This document shows positions 1-8,263 of a stretch of 11,163 nucleotides of DNA, piece after piece (within the stretch, counting starts at the first letter, position 1; each line of letters begins with the position of its first letter). The DNA lies in NCBI GenBank assembly GCA_019347725.1, contig JAHWKV010000011.1, forward strand, positions 1 through 11,163, read 5' to 3'. The translations under genes and the position numbers were made by a program. The DNA is from Actinomycetota bacterium. GTDB taxonomy: Bacteria; Actinomycetota; CADDZG01; JAHWKV01. The notes beneath the pieces are model-generated. The model was not told where the DNA came from and did no database searches. It saw only the letters and a list, made by a program, of their open reading frames with translations.

Positions 1-222
1 AAAACGGTGCAGCATGCCTAGGCCGTCAAACCAGTGATTGTACTTTTGCTGTCCGACCTCAAACTTGGCGGGCCCGGTTCGTACCAGCGTCCCGGACAAC
101 CACGCCGGGATGCTGCCGGAAACCGGGGCTTCCGCCAGTTCCACCTCGTCCTCCAAGCTCTGGAAGCCCTTAGCGTACGCAGGGCCGGGCTGATGTGAAG
201 GACGGCTGAACTCGGAACTCAT
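1..222 (-). CDS. Carotenoid oxygenase (RPE65/CCD family), N-terminal part, cut by window edge
   Basis: Reading the minus strand from ATG at 222 gives 74 residues that run off the left edge. The block [20 protein letters not shown] followed by [12 protein letters not shown] is the N-terminal signature of carotenoid cleavage oxygenases, the iron(II) enzymes that cut carotenoids or apocarotenoids (or, in some bacterial relatives, stilbenes) into aldehydes. The four iron-binding histidines lie further downstream and are not in the window, so activity cannot be judged. The start overlaps the stop of the SCP2-like gene by ATGA, so the two are surely co-transcribed and probably translationally coupled. 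Family assignment is strong; the substrate is unknown. Confidence 0.88.
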   Translation of the reverse strand, partial: MSSEFSRPSHQPGPAYAKGFQSLEDEVELAEAPVSGSIPAWLSGTLVRTGPAKFEVGQQKYNHWFDGLGMLHRF

Positions 223-647
223 GAAATGGCCTGCCTCTCTCGGAACGGGAACATCCTTGGGATGGAGTAGGCAAAGGTCGGGTCGCCCTTAACCCACAGC
301 TTTCCCTGCATGAACGCCTTGACGCCTCCAAGCTCCTCGTTTATCAACCTGACGAAGTTGGGCAAGGACACGGCGATGACAGCGTCGGCGCCGGAGGGAT
401 CGCGCCTCTCTGCATACACCTCTTCGCCGGCAACCTCCACCCGAAAGCTGTAGATACGCTCTGCGGCGCTTATCTCGAAGCCGATCACGCAATCTTTAGC
501 TTCGTCGGGGTCCAGTTCCTGAGGCAGCATCGCCATGATGATTTCCAGGAAGCCGGCCGGCTGGCCCAAAATGTTGACCAGCTCCATTATCTGCTCGTCG
601 GACTTAGCCCGGGTCTGCTCCCACAGGTACACCCGCTCTTCGGTCAT
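219..647 (-). CDS. SCP2-like sterol/lipid carrier domain protein
   Basis: A 142-residue protein with no signal peptide or membrane segment, so probably cytoplasmic. The C-terminal 90 residues follow the SCP2 (sterol carrier protein 2) pattern: a strand with [19 protein letters not shown] (56-74), then [17 protein letters not shown] (87-103), then the family hallmark [19 protein letters not shown] (115-133). SCP2 folds form a hydrophobic tunnel that binds lipids, and many bacterial copies accompany enzymes with lipophilic substrates. The start is supported by a strong AAAGGAGG ribosome site at 652-659. The gene overlaps the carotenoid oxygenase by four bases, suggesting it carries or presents that enzyme's substrate or product; this role is inference. 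Confidence 0.85.
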   Translation of the reverse strand: MTEERVYLWEQTRAKSDEQIMELVNILGQPAGFLEIIMAMLPQELDPDEAKDCVIGFEISAAERIYSFRVEVAGEEVYAERRDPSGADAVIAVSLPNFVRLINEELGGVKAFMQGKLWVKGDPTFAYSIPRMFPFRERQAIS

Positions 648-670
648 CGACCCTCCTTTAGCTGGAGAAA

Positions 671-695
671 GCCTAAACGAAGCGCGGGTTTAGGC
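671..695 (-). terminator. Perfect 8-bp inverted repeat: terminator of yihY-like gene or operator of SCP2 operon
   Basis: GCCTAAAC (671-678) and GTTTAGGC (688-695) are exact reverse complements separated by nine bases. The element lies between the YihY-like stop (741) and the SCP2 start (647). On the minus strand the stem is followed by TTTCTCC, a poor T tract, so termination would be weak. Its position 24 bases upstream of the SCP2 start and its wide symmetric half-sites also fit an operator for a dimeric repressor. The sequence does not decide between the two. Confidence 0.5.
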
Positions 696-740
696 CTATC
701 GGCCCCTCGCTACCGCTCGACTCCGCAGACAACAACGAAC

Positions 741-1691
741 CTACTGAGCCTCCCCCACGGTGTCGGCCTTCACCGCGCCCCGCTGGCCCATCGGTCGCGC
801 AGGACCCTTGGTGGTGTCATGCTGGGTCTGGTGTTCGATCTCTGAGTTGACCGCGGCTGCGAAGAGAACCACGAAACTGGTGATAAACAGCCACAGAAGC
901 AGAATTACCACCGCCGCCAGCGACCCGTAGGTCTCGTTGTAGCTGCCGAAGCTCGAGACGTAGACCTGAAATACGAACGACGCGATCAGCCACATGACCA
1001 CCGCAAGTATCGACCCCACCGACACCCACTGCCACTTAGGGTCGTCACGGTTGGGTCCGACCTTGTATAGGACCGCCAGTGCAACCATGAAGGTAACGCC
1101 GGCGATCAACGCCCGAGCCACCCAACCAACCGCCGCGGAACCGGTCATGTTCGCCAGCCACGGGCCGACGACAGTTGTGGCGACGGTCACTACAACTATC
1201 AGCACAACGGCGCCCAGCGTGAACACCAAAGACAGGGCACGCCGGGCCAAAAAGCCCCGCTCGTCTTTCTCGTCGTAGGCTTGGTTCACGGCTTCGGTGA
1301 GGTGGGTCATTCCGCTCGAAGCCGTCAACAGGGCTAGGCCGATACTGGCGGCCGTCCCCCAAGTAAGCGCTCCGCGGGATTCACCCGCGAGCCTGGCCAT
1401 CTGATCGGTGACCAGGCGCCGGGCCTCTTCGGGAAAGTTTCCCATCAGGTTGCCGAGCTGCCTTTGCACCTCGGTGGGGTCGGCAAGCAAGCTGTACACG
1501 GAGATGGCCGCGGCCAAACCGGGGATTAGTGCCACAAAACCGAAGAACGAGACCCCGGCGGCCGACAAGACGGTGTGATCGTCCTTGATCCGCTTTTTTA
1601 CCCGCAGGACGATATCCTTCCAGCCCCGAGGCGGGATCTGCGTGGGCTTCTCGGCACCTCGGCCTCGCAGGTCCTTCATCTTGCCCCTCAC
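741..1691 (-). CDS. YihY/BrkB family integral membrane protein
   Basis: About 316 residues with six predicted transmembrane helices and a basic N-terminus (RVKKRIKDDH). Family features are the first helix after a VLSAAGVSFFGFVALIPGL segment and the C-terminal helix containing YGSLAAVVILLLWLF, followed by a conserved Asn-Ser-Glu near the end (AAAVNSEIE). This matches YihY/BrkB (formerly called ribonuclease BN by error), a broad family of inner-membrane proteins without a settled biochemical role. The start is uncertain. GTG at 1691 has GGAGG a few bases upstream and is preferred. ATG at 1679 also has a GAGGGG site, and ATG at 1715 has no visible ribosome site. The gene is divergent from the nucleotidyltransferase operon. 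Confidence 0.88.
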   Translation of the reverse strand: MRGKMKDLRGRGAEKPTQIPPRGWKDIVLRVKKRIKDDHTVLSAAGVSFFGFVALIPGLAAAISVYSLLADPTEVQRQLGNLMGNFPEEARRLVTDQMARLAGESRGALTWGTAASIGLALLTASSGMTHLTEAVNQAYDEKDERGFLARRALSLVFTLGAVVLIVVVTVATTVVGPWLANMTGSAAVGWVARALIAGVTFMVALAVLYKVGPNRDDPKWQWVSVGSILAVVMWLIASFVFQVYVSSFGSYNETYGSLAAVVILLLWLFITSFVVLFAAAVNSEIEHQTQHDTTKGPARPMGQRGAVKADTVGEAQ

Positions 1692-1749
1692 CCATCCTCC
1701 GTTCCGTAGAAGCATTGTCGCGAATCATCAAAAGGTTCAATCCTGCAGG

Positions 1750-1779
1750 TTTTCATACCCCAGTAGAGCCGGCTACACT
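1750..1779 (+). promoter_or_regulatory. Candidate sigma-70-type promoter of the nucleotidyltransferase operon
   Basis: TTTTCA (1750-1755) and TACACT (1774-1779), 18 bases apart, each match four of six consensus positions. They lie in the gap between the divergent genes, about 50 bases before the best ATG. This is pattern matching only; no other signal supports it. Confidence 0.35.
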
Positions 1780-1828
1780 CATCCGTTGCCCACATCGACC
1801 TAACCTCTCAAGAACTGCCGCTTTGGTT

Positions 1829-2503
1829 ATGAGCATGGAAATACAGGGTAAAGACGCGCGTATGCGCGTTGTTCAATCGAAGTTCCGCACCGACCACGCG
1901 GAGCCGGGCCGTGACAAGCAGTTCGCCAAGGTACTGGCTGAAGCAATCGCCATCACCGAGGCGGAGGGCGTGCCGTATCTGGGCGCCGGCAGCATGGCGT
2001 CGGCCACGTGGGGCCGGCCCGGGCCCTTTGGCGACATCGATCTGCTGATCGATCCTCGCTCCGCCAAACCGTTGCTAAAGGCTTTCGCCGAGGCGGGCTT
2101 TACTACCGACGAGCCGTTCCCGCAGTGGCTGTTCAAGGCGGAGAAAAACGGCATCACCGTAGACATGATCTTTGAGATGGCCGGCCAGCTATACCTTGAG
2201 CCTCAGATGATTGAGCGGGGATCGGAGGTCGAGGTGCTGGGAACGAAGCTGCGGATGATCAGCCCTGAGGACTTCATAATCAGCCAGGCGCTGGCGTTCA
2301 AGGAGGACACTGCGGTCTACTGGTTCAACGCGTTCGGGGTAATAGGTCGCCAGGACATCGACTGGGACTACATTGTCGAGATGGCGCAGCGGGGGCCGAG
2401 GATGGTCCTGGCCATGCTGCTGCTCGGCCAGGCCTACGATCTGCCGATCCCCGATCGGGTGATCAGGGGAATTTACTCCCGCGCCCTTGCGGGGGCCACA
2501 TGA
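1829..2503 (+). CDS. Nucleotidyltransferase-fold protein (polymerase beta-like)
   Basis: Read from ATG 1829 this is a 224-residue soluble protein. It carries the polymerase-beta-type nucleotidyltransferase motif: a G-S turn (LGAGSMAS, 51-58), two metal-binding aspartates in GDIDLLID (D69, D71), and a third carboxylate in the strand VDMIFE (D112). A helical region follows, including SPEDFIISQALAFKED, which resembles AbiEii-like and related minimal nucleotidyltransferases. No reaction can be assigned. The start is unclear: ATGs at 1829, 1835 and 1862 are in frame and none has a clear ribosome site, while the frame stays open back to a GTG/ATG-poor leader. It is the first gene of an operon; the phosphoesterase starts 20 bases after its stop. 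Confidence 0.72.
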   Translation: MSMEIQGKDARMRVVQSKFRTDHAEPGRDKQFAKVLAEAIAITEAEGVPYLGAGSMASATWGRPGPFGDIDLLIDPRSAKPLLKAFAEAGFTTDEPFPQWLFKAEKNGITVDMIFEMAGQLYLEPQMIERGSEVEVLGTKLRMISPEDFIISQALAFKEDTAVYWFNAFGVIGRQDIDWDYIVEMAQRGPRMVLAMLLLGQAYDLPIPDRVIRGIYSRALAGAT

Positions 2504-2522
2504 ACAGTTTGGAGTGTCCGCG

Positions 2523-3281
2523 ATGATCCGGCTGGCCGCGGTAGGCGACATCCACTTCGGCGAAGACTCGGCGGGGACCTTTGCGCACCATCTCACCTCC
2601 GTCGAGGAACAGGCGGACGCGCTGCTCCTCGCGGGCGACCTGACCCGGCACGGGTTGATTGAGGAGGCCGCCGTACTAACGGAAGAACTGCGGGGCATTG
2701 AGATTCCGGTGGTGGCGGTGCTGGGCAACCACGATTACCACAGCGACGCACAGGTCGAGGTTCGCTCAATCCTCGAGGCGGAGGGAGTCCACGTCCTGGA
2801 GGGTCAGTCGGTCGTGCTCGAGATCGGCGGTCGCACGCTGGGGATAGCCGGCACCAAAGGTTTTGGCGGGGGCTATGCCGGCGCCTGCGGCAGCGACTTT
2901 GGCGAGCCGGAGATGAAGGCGTTCATACGCCACACCAAGTCGATATCCAGCGTGCTGCAGGCCCGGCTGGAGGCGCTGCAGACCGACTACCGGGTGGCGC
3001 TGCTGCACTATTCGCCGGTGGATGAAACCTTAGCCGGCGAGCCGCTGGAGATCTATCCGTTTTTGGGCAGCTATCTGCTGGCCGAGGCCATCGACAACGC
3101 CGGCGCCGACCTCGTCCTGCACGGCCACGCTCACCACGGACGTGAGGAGGGCACGACGCCCAAGGGGGTTGCCGTCCGCAACGTTTGCCAAGCGCTGCTG
3201 CAGCGGCCCTACACCGTGTACGGCCTCGGCTCATCCGAGGGCCGTACGGTGGTCAAATCCAGGGCCGGCGCCCGGAGTTGA
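2523..3281 (+). CDS. Calcineurin-like metallophosphoesterase
   Basis: A 252-residue protein starting at ATG 2523, with GGAG eight bases upstream. All metallophosphoesterase motifs are present in order: GDIH (D9, H11), AGDLTRHG (D39), LGNHDYH (N69, H70, D71), a histidine in LLHYSP, and the final LHGHAHHG. These bind a dinuclear metal centre and hydrolyse phosphomono- or diesters. A glycine-rich stretch, TKGFGGGYAGACG, lies mid-protein. The substrate is unknown and there is no signal peptide, so action is in the cytoplasm. Its TGA overlaps the TTG start of the next gene. Its place between two nucleotidyl-transferring enzymes suggests it may remove or process their product; that is inference. 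Confidence 0.88.
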   Translation: MIRLAAVGDIHFGEDSAGTFAHHLTSVEEQADALLLAGDLTRHGLIEEAAVLTEELRGIEIPVVAVLGNHDYHSDAQVEVRSILEAEGVHVLEGQSVVLEIGGRTLGIAGTKGFGGGYAGACGSDFGEPEMKAFIRHTKSISSVLQARLEALQTDYRVALLHYSPVDETLAGEPLEIYPFLGSYLLAEAIDNAGADLVLHGHAHHGREEGTTPKGVAVRNVCQALLQRPYTVYGLGSSEGRTVVKSRAGARS

Positions 3282-4189
3282 ACAAAGCTTCCCTGGTGGT
3301 GTTCGCCGGCGGCGAAGGCACCCGGATGCGGCCGCTAACCGATTACCTGCCCAAGGCTATGCTCCCCGTCTTGGACGTCCCGTTGATCGACCTGGCACTG
3401 ATCCGGGGCGATTCGGTCGACTGTGCCAATAGGTTCGTAAACGCCAGCGGGGCGTTACCCGACTTGCGACGGCACATGAAGCGCCGCCGCCCCGATGTCG
3501 AAGTCCTCGACGAGGGCCTAGGGCCGATCGGCCAGGCGGCGACCCTACGGGCACTACTCCCCCGGCTCGCCCGGACCGTGGTGACCTACAACTGCGACCT
3601 GGTAAGCGATCTGGACCTGCCGGCGCTGCTTAAACAACACGGCGAGGGGGAAAAGCTCGCCACCCTAGCCGTACAGCCGGTCACATCCGAAGCCGACATT
3701 GTTCGGGAGAAAGCCGGTGTGCGCCTGGTGGACCGCCGCCGGGAAGACGCCCGCGGCTTCATCTTCCTGGGCGCCGGCTGCTTCGAGAGTGAGCTTTTAG
3801 ACGACATCGCCGAGCGCCGTCCGCTCGGGCTGACCGAAGGACTGCTGCAGCCGGCAATCGATAGCGACGAAGTGCTACTGGTGGAACACCCGGGCTACGC
3901 CCGAGACTGCGGAACGCTGCAGCGGTATCTTGAGGTTTGCCTGGATGCCCTTGACCCGCAGCGGCTGCGGATCGATACGCCGGGAACCCTATCGCCGGAG
4001 GGCTGGTACCTGGGCCCGGGATCTACTGCCGCCGCCTTACCGGGCAAAGGAACGATCCTGCTGGCCGGCTCGAGCCTTGAGGAGGAAGCCCGAGTCGCCG
4101 ACTGCATCGTCTGGCCCGGCTCCACGGTCCCCTCGGGAGTAGAGGTCTCGGGCGGCATCTGGTTCCGCGACCGCTTCCTGGTCGCCTAG
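3278..4189 (+). CDS. Sugar-phosphate nucleotidyltransferase (NTP_transferase family)
   Basis: A 303-residue protein. The N-terminal half has the NDP-sugar pyrophosphorylase signature GGEGTRMRPLT (11-21) and the catalytic lysine region PKAMLP (25-30), then GPIGQAATLRALL, and YNCDLVSDLD (104-113), which supplies the metal-binding aspartate. Such enzymes join a sugar 1-phosphate to an NTP, giving a nucleotide sugar and pyrophosphate. The C-terminus (VADCIVWPGSTVPSGVEVSG) looks like one turn or two of a left-handed beta helix, as in mannose-1-phosphate guanylyltransferases. The TTG at 3278 is chosen because it forms a TTGA overlap with the phosphoesterase and immediately precedes the first conserved strand. 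The exact sugar and base cannot be read from the sequence. Confidence 0.85.
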   Translation: MNKASLVVFAGGEGTRMRPLTDYLPKAMLPVLDVPLIDLALIRGDSVDCANRFVNASGALPDLRRHMKRRRPDVEVLDEGLGPIGQAATLRALLPRLARTVVTYNCDLVSDLDLPALLKQHGEGEKLATLAVQPVTSEADIVREKAGVRLVDRRREDARGFIFLGAGCFESELLDDIAERRPLGLTEGLLQPAIDSDEVLLVEHPGYARDCGTLQRYLEVCLDALDPQRLRIDTPGTLSPEGWYLGPGSTAAALPGKGTILLAGSSLEEEARVADCIVWPGSTVPSGVEVSGGIWFRDRFLVA

Positions 4190-4211
4190 CAAAACACCGC
4201 CGAGACGCCCG

Positions 4212-4820
4212 TTAGTCGTTATCCTTGTCGTTCTCGCCGTCCTCGCCTTCGTCGCCGCCCTCCGCCTGCTCTTGCTCCTTGCGTTGATCCTTCTGCTTCT
4301 CTTTGGCGGCTTCTTCGGCTTGTTTTTGGGCTTCTTCCTGCTTCTTGGCTTCCTCCTCAGCTTGCTTCCTGGCGGCCTCTTCAGCTTGCTTTTGAGCTTC
4401 CTCCTGCTGCTTTTTGGCTTCCTCTTCCGCCTGCCGCCTAGCCTCTTCTTCCTCCTCGTCGACGTGCTCGTGTTGGGCCGGTTCTGGGGGAGGAGGCGGG
4501 TTTGCACTCAGCGGAAGGTGGCTTTCCACCGCCTCAGCCGCTGCAAGAATATTTTCAAGATCGGCCTGGGGCAGCTCGTCCTGGCGAAACATGTCCCAAG
4601 CTCTGGACCGCAAAGCATCCAGTCGCTGCAAAGCGGTTTCAAAGTCACCCACCGAGGCGGCTCCACGGATGGTATGCACCTGAGAGCTCAACTCGTTAAG
4701 CGCCTGGGTCCGGGCGCCCGATGGGCTGCAGCCGGTGACCACCACCAGGCAGGTTACCGCGGCCGTCACCAGAGTCTTTAGCCCGTGCTTTCGCACGCCT
4801 TCTCTACTTTTCGCGCTCAT
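4212..4820 (-). CDS. Lipoprotein with highly charged coiled-coil C-terminus
   Basis: A 202-residue protein with a basic N-terminus, a hydrophobic stretch and a lipobox VTGC (C31), so it is probably exported and lipid-anchored. Residues 32-105 are mostly helical and hydrophilic, with no known domain recognised. From about 115 the chain is almost only E, K, Q, A and R, with repeated EEAQKQAEEAA units as in TolA-like helices, and it ends in a D/E/G/N-rich tail. A long single helix or stalk in the cell wall space is the likely structure. The charged tract makes database hits unreliable. It converges with the nucleotidyltransferase gene, ending 22 bases from it. Function unknown. Confidence 0.78.
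   Translation of the reverse strand: MSAKSREGVRKHGLKTLVTAAVTCLVVVTGCSPSGARTQALNELSSQVHTIRGAASVGDFETALQRLDALRSRAWDMFRQDELPQADLENILAAAEAVESHLPLSANPPPPPEPAQHEHVDEEEEEARRQAEEEAKKQQEEAQKQAEEAARKQAEEEAKKQEEAQKQAEEAAKEKQKDQRKEQEQAEGGDEGEDGENDKDND
4305..4439. repeat. Two-copy tandem repeat, 66 and 69 bp, inside the lipoprotein gene
   Basis: The segments beginning GGCGGCTTCTTC at 4305 and GGCGGCCTCTTC at 4371 align over their length, with scattered third-position-type changes and a three-base insertion in the second. They encode two successive copies of a roughly 22-residue charged heptad-like block, so the helix has grown by in-frame duplication. Confidence 0.7.
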
Positions 4821-4895
4821 ACGAACCTGACTTTACCCACACGGGCCGAGGTCACTCCTCAATCCAATACGTTTGCAACTTTGCGGCGATAGATG

Positions 4896-5737
4896 CTAGG
4901 TGCGGCTGCGATACAAACGGACGGTCAGCGGCGCAAATATGGCGGCCAAGCCGGCCGCAGTCGCCAGCGAGATGGCTATCTCGGTCCCAACCGGGATTCC
5001 GTGCATCAAGCCCCGGGACGCCGTCGCCAAAATGGAGATGGGGTTCACCTCCACAAACGCCTCCAGCAAACTGGGCAGGGTCTCCGGCGCGACGAAGACG
5101 TTGGACATGAAGGTAAGCGGGAAGATGCCCATGAAACCGCCGTTCAACACAGCGCTGGGGGTGCGAAGCACCAGCCCGAGGGTGGTGAACACCCAGGACA
5201 GCCCAAAGCAAAATGCAACCACCAGCCCCAGAGCAGACGCCGCTCCCGGGAGCCCGGCATCCGGCCGGAAGCCCAGCGCCACGCCCACCAGGACTATGAC
5301 AACACCCGCAATCAGGTACCGGACACTGTCGCCCAGCAGCGACCCGATCAATGGCGCCGACTTGGGAATGGGCAGTGAGCGGAACCGGTCGACCACGCCC
5401 TTGGTCAAATCCGTGTTGAGCGATACGCCGGAGTAGATGGTGGTGAACAATACCGACATCACCAGGATCCCCGGCAGCAGGTAGTTGAGGTACTCGGCGG
5501 TCGACCCGGCGACGGCGCCGCCGAACAGATAGGTAAACATCACCACGAACATGATGGGGGTGACGGTCACGTCCAGCAGCTGCTCGGGCACGTGCTTTAC
5601 CTTGAGCATCCCGCGCCAGCCGAACGTCAGAGCCGCCGAGACCGCGCTGGGGCGAGGGGGCCGGGCCGTGGACGACAGGGCCTGGCAAACCGCCTCTTCA
5701 TCGGCGGGGGTGGTGCTCGAAGCGGCGGTCACTTCGA

Positions 5738-5741
<4 letters not shown>
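4896..5741 (-). CDS. ABC-2 type exporter permease, DrrB-like
   Basis: A 281-residue protein starting at ATG 5741, which overlaps the ATPase stop by ATGA and has GGAG eight bases upstream. After a cytoplasmic N-terminus it has about six hydrophobic helices. An amphipathic first segment ([16 protein letters not shown]) and the loop [19 protein letters not shown] are typical of ABC-2/DrrB permeases, as is the NPIS motif near the end. With the adjacent ATPase it would form an exporter for a hydrophobic compound, such as a drug or lipid. A longer open frame extends upstream to 6182 but is only the shadow of the ATPase gene. Confidence 0.9.
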
Positions 5742-6715
<974 letters not shown>

Positions 6716-6776
6716 CAGTTTCCTTAGCCGGTCGGTTTATAACCAGCCAATTGTATGGTGCGCCGGTGACAGGGCT

Positions 6777-7337
6777 CTACAGGCCCAGCAACTTCGTCTC
6801 TCCTTTGAGCGCTACCTGATTGGGGCTTGTGGGTCCCGAGTGCTCAATTTCCAGCACGCCGGCGTAGGAACCCTGGGACGACGGCTCGAAGGTCACGAAG
6901 ATCTCACACTCGTCCTGCGGCTCGATCCCGCCGGAGCCCAGACAGTCGTCTGCGTCGACGGAGAAAACACCCTCGTCGCCACTGATGGAGGCCTCGTCGA
7001 CCACGAGAAACTCGTTGCCGCTGTTGACCACGGTCACGGTCTGCTGATCCTCGGCACCCACCCCCACGCTGCCGAAGTCGATGGACTTTGGTGTGATGAC
7101 CGCTTGCGGCTCTATCCGGCCGGACCCAGAAGATTCGGAGGAACGCGAGGAGCCGGAGGTTTCGTCCGAGTCGGAAGAGCCGTTCGCCTCCGGGGAGGCC
7201 GGCTCGCCGGCCGGGGTCGTCAGACCACCGAAGCCCCCCATGACGAAAGCGATAATGGTCGCCAGGCCGGTCAGCACCGCCGCCAGGCTGGCAATTATCA
7301 CGGGGATGGTCGACCAGAACGATTTCTTCTCAGACAT
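6777..7337 (-). CDS. Membrane-anchored protein with ASH/choice-of-anchor-D-like beta domain
   Basis: Read from ATG 7337 (MSEKKSFW) this is 186 residues. One transmembrane helix (about 11-35) is followed by a low-complexity Pro/Ser/Gly/Glu linker (40-73). A beta-sandwich domain (78-180) then has the pattern IDFGSVGVGAEDQQTVTVVN, F at the end of a strand, C132, C144, and IFVTFEPSSQGSYAG. This is the immunoglobulin-like ASH/HYDIN or choice-of-anchor-D type fold, often found on surface or periplasmic proteins. The two cysteines could form a disulfide outside the cell. The start was moved from 7370 because the extra residues are unlike a signal anchor. No partner is obvious. Confidence 0.75.
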   Translation of the reverse strand: MSEKKSFWSTIPVIIASLAAVLTGLATIIAFVMGGFGGLTTPAGEPASPEANGSSDSDETSGSSRSSESSGSGRIEPQAVITPKSIDFGSVGVGAEDQQTVTVVNSGNEFLVVDEASISGDEGVFSVDADDCLGSGGIEPQDECEIFVTFEPSSQGSYAGVLEIEHSGPTSPNQVALKGETKLLGL

Positions 7338-7438
7338 ATCAACCAACTTACCCCGAGTTGTGCACGGCAACCACCCGACACTACCTTAACTGCGAGATCT
7401 CCAACCCTTTTTAGATGCGCCCGATGCCCCGCAGGCGC

Positions 7439-7444
7439 TAATCT
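7439..7444 (+). promoter_or_regulatory. Candidate -10 box of the CbbY-like gene (near-leaderless transcript)
   Basis: TAATCT ends 10 bases before the ATG at 7455, and there is no ribosome site in front of that ATG. Transcription would therefore begin within a few bases of the start codon. No good -35 box is seen at the proper distance. Confidence 0.35.
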
Positions 7445-7454
7445 CAATACCTAT

Positions 7455-8234
7455 ATGGACATCAAACTAGAAGCGATCATCTTTGACGTCGACGGGACGC
7501 TCGCCGAGACGGAGCGCCGCGGTCACCGCGTCGCGTTCAACAAGGCGTTTGAGCAGGAGGGCTATCCCTACAGCTGGAGCGACGAGCTGTACCGGGAGCT
7601 GGTGAAAACCACAGGCGGAGACCGCCGGATTGCCCGGTACCTCACCGAGTACCAGGATTTCGAGCCCGAAGAGGCCCGAGCACTAGCCAAGAAGCTCCAC
7701 CCCATCAAAACCCAGCTATTCGTCGATACGATTCTAAACGGCGAGGTCCCGGGGCGGCTGGGCGTGGCGCGCTTCATCAAATCCTTGCAGGAGGCCGGGC
7801 TGCGCACCGCCGTGGCCACCACCGGAACCACCAAATGGGTCCACCCCCTGGTGCAGCACCTAAGCGAAGAGGGCGGCTTTGAGCCGTTCGAGGTGGTGGT
7901 CACCGGCAATGAGGTGGACCGCCTCAAGCCCGCTCCCGACCTGTTCCAGCTGGCGCTACAGCGCCTGGAGCTGGAGCCGAACCAGGCGGTGATGGTGGAG
8001 GATTCCCGCAACGGCGTGCGCTCGGCGATGGCCACCGGCGGCGCGTGCGTGGCGGTCCGCGGCGAGTACGCCCACGCCGAGGACCTCGAGGGGGCCGATC
8101 TCATCGTCGACAGCTTCGGCGGCGACGAGGAGTCCGCCCTAAAGGTCTTGGGCAACCCCTGGAACCTGAAGGTCGGCCGCATGCTGACGCCGGAGCTGAT
8201 GGTGGAGCTGCACCGGCGAAGGTTGCAAAGCTAA
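7455..8234 (+). CDS. HAD-superfamily phosphatase, CbbY-like
   Basis: A 259-residue protein. Motif I is FDVDGTLAETE (nucleophile D11, acid/base D13). The cap region includes HRVAFNKAF and KTTGGDRRIARYL, which closely resemble CbbY. Motif II is the threonine in AVATTGTTKW, motif III is the lysine of KPAPDLF, and motif IV is VEDSRNGVRSA. CbbY proteins dephosphorylate xylulose 1,5-bisphosphate, an inhibitor of Rubisco. Relatives outside autotrophs act on other sugar phosphates, and no Rubisco gene is visible here, so the substrate is open. ATG 7455 is chosen because motif I follows at the usual distance. The long open frame upstream to 6642 is antisense to other genes. The stop lies 20 bases before the VapBC 1 genes. 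Confidence 0.9.
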   Translation: MDIKLEAIIFDVDGTLAETERRGHRVAFNKAFEQEGYPYSWSDELYRELVKTTGGDRRIARYLTEYQDFEPEEARALAKKLHPIKTQLFVDTILNGEVPGRLGVARFIKSLQEAGLRTAVATTGTTKWVHPLVQHLSEEGGFEPFEVVVTGNEVDRLKPAPDLFQLALQRLELEPNQAVMVEDSRNGVRSAMATGGACVAVRGEYAHAEDLEGADLIVDSFGGDEESALKVLGNPWNLKVGRMLTPELMVELHRRRLQS

Positions 8235-8247
8235 GGCCGTATTGCAG

Positions 8248-8256
8248 TGTTACCAT
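8248..8256 (+). promoter_or_regulatory. Candidate extended -10 promoter of vapBC module 1
   Basis: TGTTACCAT is an extended -10 element (TGn plus TACCAT). A start site seven or eight bases later falls on the ATG at 8264, which would give a leaderless antitoxin mRNA. Leaderless TA messages are well known in actinobacteria; here it is inferred from spacing alone. Confidence 0.35.
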
Positions 8257-8263
8257 GTCGCAC

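Noticed and set aside
4190..4211. Shared terminator between the convergent genes
   Set aside because: The 22-base gap has no inverted repeat.
4272..4781. Leucine-rich hydrophobic open frame on the plus strand
   Set aside because: It is the complement of the lipoprotein's Glu/Lys/Gln codons; the minus-strand frame has a signal peptide and lipobox.
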